NCBI GenBank assembly: GCA_020718925.1
Contig: DYRC01000140.1
Span: forward strand, 1-10,006
Direction of reading: 5' to 3'
DNA: 10,006 nt
Source: Desulfonema limicola
GTDB lineage: Bacteria > Desulfobacterota > Desulfobacteria > Desulfobacterales > DYRC01
Shown: piece by piece, positions 1 to 4,961 of the stretch
Layout of the letters: each line of letters begins with the position of its first letter
How positions within the stretch are numbered: the first letter of the stretch is position 1
Notes under the pieces: generated by a model
What the model was told of the DNA's origin: nothing
What the model saw: only the letters and a program-made list of their open reading frames with translations
Database searches by the model: none
Position numbers and translations under genes: made by a program

Positions 1-67
1 CGAATCGCTGGATCGGGATCAATGCGCTTATAGTTATGTTGTTCCGGCGGTGTATAGGAAGATATGA
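1..67 (+). CDS. cheR: CheR chemotaxis receptor methyltransferase, C-terminal end (partial)
   Basis: Only the last 21 full codons are present, read from base 2 to the TGA at 65-67. The translation ends in ESL, then YSYVVPAVYRKI. CheR methyltransferases typically finish with a HSESL motif followed by a short stretch ending PxxYRK, so this is read as the CheR C-terminus. CheR methylates glutamates on chemoreceptors using S-adenosylmethionine and is opposed by CheB, encoded further downstream. Its stop codon overlaps the start of the next gene as ATGA. The tail may have been altered by insertion of the restriction-modification pair, because the repeat at 54-63 falls within its final codons. The identification rests on a short stretch plus the cheB/cheD context. 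Confidence 0.75.
   Translation, partial: ESLDRDQCAYSYVVPAVYRKI
54..63 (+). repeat. Left copy of 10-base direct repeat flanking the restriction-modification pair
   Basis: ATAGGAAGAT here matches ATAGGAATAT at 1998-2007 in 9 of 10 positions, with the first seven identical. The copies are 1944 bases apart, a multiple of three, and lie in the same reading frame (AT-AGG-AA), one at the end of cheR and one near the end of the methyltransferase. They sit at the composition boundaries of the AT-rich pair. This may be a target duplication or a recombination site. Part of the match is ribosome-binding-site-like (AGGAA), so chance or selection for translation initiation is possible. Confidence 0.4.
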
Positions 68-1047
68 TGAAGTCCGTAGAGCAAAAATTCAGAACGGTTA
101 TTGAGAAAAATACCTTTTATTTTTTCAACCCGTTATTTGAAGAAAAATATGAAGGGTATCTGAACTCAGTCAGAGAAACACTTCTTATTCTCAGAAACGA
201 AGTTGAAATGAAAGGTTTGAAGAAAGAAATTTTTGAGCGACTTCTTGCGGAAAACGAAAATGGCTTGACCGCTATGCTTGCGTTGACAGGATTCTCTAAT
301 GAATCATTCAAACGTCTCATAACGCTTATCCGGGTTGTGGATAACCGCCAACTTGCAAAGTTATCGCTCAGGGAGAATTGGAATCAGTTTCATGGCTTGG
401 AAAATATCAGTGAATGGTCAGACGATAAAATTGCCGGGATGATTCAGAAAAATGAGTATTTCAGAGCAGGTATCGTCAATTTATTCTTTGAAGGAGCGAC
501 TATTCCCTTTCTTGCGAATACAATACCCCTGTTTGAGTTGAAAAAACTGAGCATCTCAAAGTTGCAGTTTGATGTTTCAGCGATGATTGATACATTGGTA
601 AGATATAAAGAGAAAGGTTCATACTCAGGCAAAAAAGATAATAATTCCGAGACCGTTATCGCAGATATTTTAGCAAGATCGGAGATTGCTTTTGAAAAAG
701 GTGATCTGAGAGAGTTGATAACAAACGCGCCGGATACAAAGCGCACAATGGATTTTATTATTCCGAATAAGCAGCATCCGCTTATTATTGCTGAGAGTTC
801 TTTTCTGGTTACAACATCATCAGGACAGGGCGATAAATCAAAGACGGAAATTTCAATTCGTCAGCTTATCAAAAAACATTATCCGAAGGCAAAATTCATA
901 GGCTTTGTTGATGGTATCGGCTGGTATGTCCGCAAAGAAGACCTTAAAAGAATGGTTGCTGCTTATGAAGACGTATTCACATTTCACAAAGATGAATTAG
1001 GCAGATTTGAGAGAATGCTGCGGTCGGAGTTTAAAAAAAGTGCTTGA
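64..1047 (+). CDS. DpnII-like type II restriction endonuclease
   Basis: A 327-residue protein whose C-terminal third resembles the DpnII/MboI group of PD-(D/E)XK nucleases. Asp230 begins DFII, followed 14 residues later by Glu244 in IIAESSF. Next comes a small-residue and lysine stretch (TTSSGQGDKSKTE, 250-262), comparable to the GGSKL region of DpnII-type enzymes. A strand ending in FIGFVDGIGWYVRKEDL (278-294) corresponds to the family's FIW-TDG-GW motif. The usual ExK is replaced by ESS, so either the active site is a variant or the lysine comes from elsewhere. The N-terminal 200 residues are not recognised. ATG 64 overlaps the cheR stop; ATG 67 is equally possible and better spaced from AGGAAG at 56-61. 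It would cut foreign DNA at the site protected by the methyltransferase encoded next. Recognition sequence unknown. Confidence 0.7.
   Translation: MMKSVEQKFRTVIEKNTFYFFNPLFEEKYEGYLNSVRETLLILRNEVEMKGLKKEIFERLLAENENGLTAMLALTGFSNESFKRLITLIRVVDNRQLAKLSLRENWNQFHGLENISEWSDDKIAGMIQKNEYFRAGIVNLFFEGATIPFLANTIPLFELKKLSISKLQFDVSAMIDTLVRYKEKGSYSGKKDNNSETVIADILARSEIAFEKGDLRELITNAPDTKRTMDFIIPNKQHPLIIAESSFLVTTSSGQGDKSKTEISIRQLIKKHYPKAKFIGFVDGIGWYVRKEDLKRMVAAYEDVFTFHKDELGRFERMLRSEFKKSA
1026..1029 (+). promoter_or_regulatory. Shine-Dalgarno GGAG deciding the methyltransferase start
   Basis: GGAG lies 10 bases ahead of GTG 1040 inside the last codons of the endonuclease gene. The alternative TTG at 1007 has no comparable site and would add 11 residues (MRECCGRSLKK) that merely read through the endonuclease tail. 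Confidence 0.5.
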
Positions 1048-2050
1048 ACAATATCTGAATCGGATAACACAGGGCGATTGCCTGATGCTATTTCAGGATA
1101 TTCCTGATAACAGTATTGACATTGCTTTTGCAGATCCGCCGTTTAACTTGAAAAAAAAGTATAACAGCACTAAGGACGGTCTCACCGTTCAGGAATATCT
1201 TGATTGGTGTGAACGATGGCTGAATGAAATGGTTCGGATTACAAAACCGACGGGTTCTATTTTTGTTCATAATATCCCGAAATGGCTGACTTATTATACA
1301 AGTTTTCTGAACAGTTCCGCTCATTTCAAACATTGGATTTCATGGGATGCCCCTACGTCCCCTATGGGTAAAACATTACAACCGTCTCATTACGGTATTT
1401 TATTTTATATTAAGGAGCTTAAGCAAAACAAATTTTATGAAATTCGCTATCCGCATAAACGGTGCCGCAAATGCCACTATCTTTATAAAGATTACGGCGG
1501 TAAAAAACCATTGCTACATCCGTTCGGTCCTTTGGTCTCTGACGTATGGACAGATATTCATCGCGTAAAACATAACAAATATCGTGATGAACATCCGTGT
1601 CAATTGCCTATCCATCTGATTGAAAGAATTATTCTTATGTCAACTGATGAGGGCGACATCGTGTTTGATCCGTTTTCAGGAACAGGCACTACCGCGATAG
1701 CCGCCAAACGTCTGGGACGTAACTTTATCGGCTTTGAACTTGATGAAGAATATGTTTGTATATCTGAGAATAAACTGGCACAGGAAAAGTCTGATTCAAA
1801 GATAGATGATGTGTGGATAAGTTTCTATTTGGATGAAATCGTTACTTTGCGAGATACGGACTGGATAAAATTATCAAAATATTATATTATTCCCGAATCT
1901 GCTGAAGAGATTGATCATGTACCCGTTATTTTCAGAAATGGCAAATCTGATAATCTACTGAAAAATAAAGACAGACGCAGAGATTACCCTATGTTCGATA
2001 GGAATATTGTGAAATATGGCGAGCCGTCCGATCCGTGTACTTATCATTGA
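1040..2050 (+). CDS. Beta-class DNA methyltransferase (probable N6-adenine) of the restriction-modification pair
   Basis: A 336-residue SAM-dependent methyltransferase when started at GTG 1040, which overlaps the endonuclease stop by 8 bases. The catalytic motif DPPF (32-35) comes before the SAM-binding motif DPFSGTGTT (210-218), the order of beta-class enzymes. DPPF favours N6-adenine, although N4-cytosine cannot be excluded. HPCQLP (185-190), LIERIIL and GRNFIGFELDEEYV (227-239) are also typical. A CRKC pair (142-145) followed by YLYKDYGGKK marks the subfamily and could bind zinc. It should protect the host from the adjoining endonuclease. Residues from about 250 to the end extend past the core fold. 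The last 11 codons overlap cheB and are read from its 5' end in another frame. That tail may originally have belonged to cheR. Confidence 0.88.
   Translation: MLEQYLNRITQGDCLMLFQDIPDNSIDIAFADPPFNLKKKYNSTKDGLTVQEYLDWCERWLNEMVRITKPTGSIFVHNIPKWLTYYTSFLNSSAHFKHWISWDAPTSPMGKTLQPSHYGILFYIKELKQNKFYEIRYPHKRCRKCHYLYKDYGGKKPLLHPFGPLVSDVWTDIHRVKHNKYRDEHPCQLPIHLIERIILMSTDEGDIVFDPFSGTGTTAIAAKRLGRNFIGFELDEEYVCISENKLAQEKSDSKIDDVWISFYLDEIVTLRDTDWIKLSKYYIIPESAEEIDHVPVIFRNGKSDNLLKNKDRRRDYPMFDRNIVKYGEPSDPCTYH
1998..2007 (+). repeat. Right copy of 10-base direct repeat flanking the restriction-modification pair
   Basis: ATAGGAATAT, the partner of 54-63. It encodes the D-R-N-I of the methyltransferase tail and also contains AGGAA, which may serve as a weak ribosome-binding site for cheB, with ATG 2016 lying 11 bases further on. 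Joining the left flank to this copy would keep the cheR frame open up to the stop at 2048-2050. Confidence 0.4.
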
Positions 2051-3077
2051 CGATTCCGCATTGGTGCGCGAGGTGTTGAGCAAAGGACTTTCCAAAGATC
2101 CGGGAATTGAGGTTGTCGGAGTCGCTCCGGATCCTTATATTGCCAGAGATAAGATTGTTCAACTCAAGCCCGATGTTCTTACGTTGGATGTGGAAATGCC
2201 CCGCATGGACGGCGTGGAATTTCTGCGGCGGCTGATGCCTCAGTATCCGCTGCCGGTGGTGATGGTCAGTTCCATGACGGAAAAAGGCAAAAAGGTTACG
2301 CTGGATGCGTTGGATGCAGGCGCGGTTGATTTTGTGAGCAAGCCCCGCAGCGATATGGCGTCAGGGCTGAACGGCATGATGACCGAACTATGCACCAAAA
2401 TCAAAATTGCGTCCACCGCGAATGTGTCTCATTGGAAACATCGCCGGGCAGCGATGGCTGTCGCGCCGATTCAGTCCAAACTTCTGACAGAGACCAGTGA
2501 TACGGTGATTGCTATCGGCGCATCAACCGGCGGCACCGAAGCGATTCGGCAGGTGATTACGCAGTTTCCGCCGACAACGCCGGGAGTGGTGATTGTTCAG
2601 CACATGCCGCCGGGATTTACACGGATGTTTGCGGATCGCATGAATGACCTGAGCATGATGGAAGTAAAAGAAGCGCGGGACGGAGATCGGGTTATGCCGG
2701 GGCGCGTCCTGATTGCACCCGGAGATAAGCATCTGAAAGTCATTCGTTCCGGGGGGCTTTATCAGGTTGAATGCAAGACAGGTGCTGTGGTCTGCGGGCA
2801 TTGTCCGTCTGTGGAAGTGCTGATGCAGTCTGTTGCAAAATATGCGGGGATAAACGCTGTCGGCGTAATGCTGACCGGCATGGGCAGCGATGGCGCGGAC
2901 GGAATGCGGGCTATCCGGGACGCGGGAGGACGCACGATTGCTCAGGATGAAGCCAGCAGCGTGGTCTTCGGAATGCCCAAAGCCGCATATCTCAAAGGCG
3001 GGGTTGAAAGCCTTGTGCCGCTTGGCAAGATTGCTCAGATGGTATTGAACCTTATCGCAAAGAACTCTGCCGGATGA
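2016..3077 (+). CDS. cheB: CheB protein-glutamate methylesterase / glutamine deamidase
   Basis: A full-length 353-residue CheB. Residues 1-125 form a receiver domain with Asp12, Asp13, phosphoacceptor Asp58 (LTLDVEMP) and Lys109 (SKP). A linker leads to the methylesterase domain, about 160-350, with catalytic Ser170 (GASTGG), His196 (QHMPPG) and Asp292 (GMGSDGADG). These equal Ser164, His190 and Asp286 of the E. coli enzyme, with a constant offset of 6. It removes methyl groups from chemoreceptors once phosphorylated by CheA, giving adaptation. ATG 2016 gives a normal N-terminus (RVLIIDDS) but lies 35 bases inside the preceding methyltransferase gene. Its only upstream site is the AGGAA at 2000-2004. 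Translation may therefore depend on ribosomes ending the upstream gene. The stop overlaps cheD by ATGA. Confidence 0.97.
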   Translation: MASRPIRVLIIDDSALVREVLSKGLSKDPGIEVVGVAPDPYIARDKIVQLKPDVLTLDVEMPRMDGVEFLRRLMPQYPLPVVMVSSMTEKGKKVTLDALDAGAVDFVSKPRSDMASGLNGMMTELCTKIKIASTANVSHWKHRRAAMAVAPIQSKLLTETSDTVIAIGASTGGTEAIRQVITQFPPTTPGVVIVQHMPPGFTRMFADRMNDLSMMEVKEARDGDRVMPGRVLIAPGDKHLKVIRSGGLYQVECKTGAVVCGHCPSVEVLMQSVAKYAGINAVGVMLTGMGSDGADGMRAIRDAGGRTIAQDEASSVVFGMPKAAYLKGGVESLVPLGKIAQMVLNLIAKNSAG

Positions 3078-3562
3078 AAACGATTGTTCTGGGGGTCGGT
3101 GAATATGGGGCGACCAACAACCCCGGAGAGCAGCTTAAAACGTATGCCCTGGGATCATGTGTGGCGCTTATTTTTCTGGATATTGACAACCGAAGCATTG
3201 GGATGGCGCACATTGCGCTGCCTAATTCGGAAGTAAATCCTGATCGGGCATTGAAATATCCGGCATATTTTGCCGATACCGCTATTCCGGTATTGTTGAA
3301 AGAAATGATACGGCTGGGATATGCTGATACCGGCAGAAAAATGAAGGTAAAGCTGGTCGGCGGGGCGAGTATGCTGGATGATGAAAACCTGTTTCAAATC
3401 GGTGAACGCAATATTTCCGCTATCCGTCAAGCATTGTCTGCATATCGGCTTTCTGTTGCCGCGCAGGATCTGGGCGGTAAAATCAGCCGTAATGTTACAG
3501 TTGAAGCGGACACCGGAGTGGTGATTATCGCTTCAAGAGGCGTGGGAACATGGAAGATATAG
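3074..3562 (+). CDS. cheD: CheD chemoreceptor glutamine deamidase
   Basis: A 162-residue protein of normal length for CheD. The catalytic triad is visible: Thr23, Cys29 in LGSCV and His46 in GMAHIALP, with the same spacing as Thr21-Cys27-His44 of the Thermotoga maritima enzyme. KLVGGASM (about 94-101), NI and a late GVVIIASRG stretch are also typical. CheD deamidates receptor glutamines and can partner CheC-type phosphatases. No cheC is present here, only the related cheX downstream. The start ATG overlaps the cheB stop (ATGA), so the two genes are probably translationally coupled. Its last bases lie just before the next ribosome-binding site. Confidence 0.96.
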   Translation: MKTIVLGVGEYGATNNPGEQLKTYALGSCVALIFLDIDNRSIGMAHIALPNSEVNPDRALKYPAYFADTAIPVLLKEMIRLGYADTGRKMKVKLVGGASMLDDENLFQIGERNISAIRQALSAYRLSVAAQDLGGKISRNVTVEADTGVVIIASRGVGTWKI

Positions 3563-3569
3563 AAGGGAG
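3563..3569 (+). promoter_or_regulatory. Shine-Dalgarno AAGGGAG deciding the first cheY start
   Basis: AAGGGAG lies 4 bases before ATG 3574 and 7 before ATG 3577. The in-frame ATG at 3550, inside the end of cheD, lies before this site and would add eight residues not found in CheY proteins, so it is not used here. Confidence 0.6.
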
Positions 3570-3573
3570 AGCT

Positions 3574-3969
3574 ATGATGTTAAAAAATATCAGGATACTG
3601 ATCGTGGATGATTTTTCAACCATGCGAAGACTGATCAAAAAAATTCTGACGGATTTGGGAGCTGAGGATGTGATAGAAGCTGAAAACGGATCCAATGCAT
3701 GGGATATTCTGAATCGGGAAAAAGTCAATTTGGTGATATGCGATTGGAATATGCCCAATATGAGCGGAATGGAACTTCTGGAAAAGGTCAGAGCAGATGA
3801 GACTTTAGGCGATATTCCGTTTATCATGGTAACTGCGGAAGGCAAAAAAGACAATGTAACGGCTGCCACAAAAAAAGGCGTAACCGGCTATGTAACCAAA
3901 CCGTTTAATGCAGAATCGCTGAGATCGAAAATAAAAACCATGTTCGCAAATGCGGGTAAAGAGAAATAA
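3574..3969 (+). CDS. cheY: CheY chemotaxis response regulator (first copy)
   Basis: A single receiver domain of 131 residues. With the start at 3574 the numbering coincides with E. coli CheY: Asp12, Asp13, phosphoacceptor Asp57 (CDWNMPNM), Thr87 (VTAEGKK), Tyr106 and Lys109 (GYVTKPF). The DDFSTMRR motif after strand 1 is the signature of flagellar-type CheY. Phosphorylated by CheA, it should bind the flagellar switch protein FliM and change motor rotation; no output domain is present. It follows cheD closely, separated by 11 bases carrying a strong ribosome-binding site. A second, closely related cheY follows 71 bases later, so the two may divide labour, one driving the motor and the other acting as a phosphate sink. 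That division is inference. Confidence 0.95.
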   Translation: MMLKNIRILIVDDFSTMRRLIKKILTDLGAEDVIEAENGSNAWDILNREKVNLVICDWNMPNMSGMELLEKVRADETLGDIPFIMVTAEGKKDNVTAATKKGVTGYVTKPFNAESLRSKIKTMFANAGKEK

Positions 3970-3973
3970 TAGA

Positions 3974-4002
3974 TTGATCTTATCCTCTGAAATGGTTATA
4001 TT
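3974..4002 (+). promoter_or_regulatory. Candidate sigma-70-like promoter before the second cheY
   Basis: TTGATC (3974-3979) and TATATT (3997-4002) are separated by exactly 17 bases, in the only sizeable gap between chemotaxis genes. They match the sigma-70 consensus at 4/6 and 5/6 positions. This would allow the second cheY and cheX to be expressed independently of the operon. The call rests on motif match alone. Confidence 0.35.
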
Positions 4003-4040
4003 TATATTGCTTATCCCGATTTTATTGCAAGGAGCAGATG

Positions 4041-4427
4041 ATGGCGAGTGAAATGTGTGTGCTGATTGTAGATGATTTTTCAATTATGCGGGGGATCATC
4101 CGAAGGATGCTGTTGAAAGAATTCGGCACGAACAATATCTTTGAAGCAGAAGACGGCATTACAGCGTGGCAGATATTGAGTAGTGAAAAAATCGATCTGG
4201 TTTTATGCGACTGGAATATGCCGAATATGACCGGGCTGGATTTGCTGGAAAAAGTCAGAGCGCACAAAGATTTTTCCAAGGTCCCCTTTATTATGATTAC
4301 TGCCGAAGGCAAGAAGGAAAACGTGATCGAAGCCACTAAAAAGGGCGTATCCGGCTATATTATCAAGCCGTTTACTGCCAAGGACCTAAGAAAAAAACTC
4401 AGCCCGATATTTCAGACCGGCGAATAG
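4041..4427 (+). CDS. cheY: CheY-like chemotaxis response regulator (second copy)
   Basis: A 128-residue single-domain receiver. Using ATG 4041, six bases after AAGGAG (4029-4034), it has Asp11, Asp12, phosphoacceptor Asp57 (CDWNMPNM), Thr87 (ITAEGKK), Tyr106 and Lys109 (GYIIKPF). ATG 4038 is also in frame but only three bases from the ribosome-binding site. It is a paralogue of the preceding cheY: 38 of 55 residues from Asp57 to Phe111 are identical. The DDFSTMRR motif has become DDFSIMRG, and the helix 3 to strand 4 stretch after LLEKVRA differs. The active site is complete, so it should be phosphorylated. A tandem duplication is likely. Which copy binds FliM cannot be told from sequence alone. 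Confidence 0.93.
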   Translation: MASEMCVLIVDDFSIMRGIIRRMLLKEFGTNNIFEAEDGITAWQILSSEKIDLVLCDWNMPNMTGLDLLEKVRAHKDFSKVPFIMITAEGKKENVIEATKKGVSGYIIKPFTAKDLRKKLSPIFQTGE

Positions 4428-4450
4428 CGTGATTATCAGAGGGGAAAAAC

Positions 4451-4957
4451 ATGAATTTGAAATATATAGAGCCGTTTATCGCTGCGACAATACATGTTCT
4501 CGAAACAATGGCATTCACTCAGGCGACTGCCGGAGAGGCGTATCTGAAAGATGATCAGACCGCTATGGGCGATGTTTCGGGAATTATCGGGATGACCGGC
4601 AAAGAATCCAGCGGAACGCTGTCTGTCAGTTTTACCAAAAACAGCATTCTTGCCATTGTCTCCAACATGTTCGGCGATGAAATCACGGAACTCAACAATG
4701 AAATCAAAGATGCGGTGGGTGAAATTACCAATATGATTTCAGGACAGGCAAGACAGAAACTTGAAGAGATGGGCAAATCGTTAGATGCGGCAATCCCCAC
4801 CGTCATTACCGGCATCAATCACTCAATTAAGCATATTACGACCTATCCTATCATTGCTGTTCCCTTTTCTACGGACAACGGGGATTTTACCATTGAGATA
4901 TGCCTTGAGGAAGAGGGTGTTTCTCTCCGGCGTAAAATCGGAAGAGAAACACCTTAA
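4451..4957 (+). CDS. cheX: CheX-family chemotaxis phosphatase
   Basis: A 168-residue protein of the CheC/CheX/FliY phosphatase family in the one-motif CheX form. The active-site helix reads DAVGEITNMISGQARQKL (87-104), giving the Glu91-x-x-Asn94 pair that corresponds to the catalytic ExxN of CheX. The N-terminus (YIEPFIAATIHVLETMAF) and a central SGTLSVSF strand also fit. CheX proteins dephosphorylate CheY-P, which suits its position after two cheY genes. GAGGGG (4439-4444) lies six bases before the ATG, and the gene begins 23 bases after the second cheY. It is the last gene of the operon and converges with the hydrogenase large-subunit gene, the stop codons being four bases apart. Its final codons contain a strong hairpin, so the C-terminal residues (GVSLRRKIGRETP) may reflect RNA constraints. 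Confidence 0.92.
   Translation: MNLKYIEPFIAATIHVLETMAFTQATAGEAYLKDDQTAMGDVSGIIGMTGKESSGTLSVSFTKNSILAIVSNMFGDEITELNNEIKDAVGEITNMISGQARQKLEEMGKSLDAAIPTVITGINHSIKHITTYPIIAVPFSTDNGDFTIEICLEEEGVSLRRKIGRETP
4914..4955. terminator. Hairpin at the convergent cheX / hydrogenase junction, possible bidirectional terminator
   Basis: GGTGTTTCTCTCCG (4916-4929) pairs with 4939-4953 over 14 base pairs, with a single bulged A at 4942 and a nine-base loop (4930-4938). One wobble and one A-T pair extend it outwards to 4914/4955. It lies inside the last codons of cheX and just beyond the hydrogenase stop on the other strand, so it could end both transcripts. Neither side carries a clear run of T, so it is not a textbook intrinsic terminator. 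It could instead be an mRNA 3'-end-stabilising stem. Confidence 0.5.
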
Positions 4958-4961
4958 AGAG

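Larger units (their letters stand above)
61..2004 (+). other. Putative inserted restriction-modification module within the chemotaxis operon
   Basis: Two genes, an endonuclease and a DNA methyltransferase, separate cheR from cheB, which are often adjacent. The inserted stretch is visibly AT-rich: lines 121-180 and 1381-1440 contain 20/60 and 16/60 G+C, while line 2521-2580 inside cheB contains 37/60. No transposase, integrase, long terminal repeat or controller (C) gene accompanies it, so its mode of arrival is not shown. The limits given assume recombination between the two short direct repeats. All genes point the same way and overlap, so the module is probably transcribed as part of the chemotaxis operon. 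Confidence 0.6.

Noticed and set aside
1007..1039. TTG start for the methyltransferase
   Set aside because: It would add residues that only overlap the endonuclease tail. GTG 1040 has its own GGAG and begins just before the conserved N-terminus.
64..2050. GATC as the recognition site of the restriction-modification pair
   Set aside because: DpnII-like resemblance alone does not fix specificity. GATC occurs repeatedly in the window, including inside these genes, so there is no avoidance signal to support it.
3550..3573. ATG 3550 as start of the first cheY
   Set aside because: It lies within cheD and upstream of the AAGGGAG site. Starting at 3574 puts the active-site residues exactly at E. 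coli CheY numbering.
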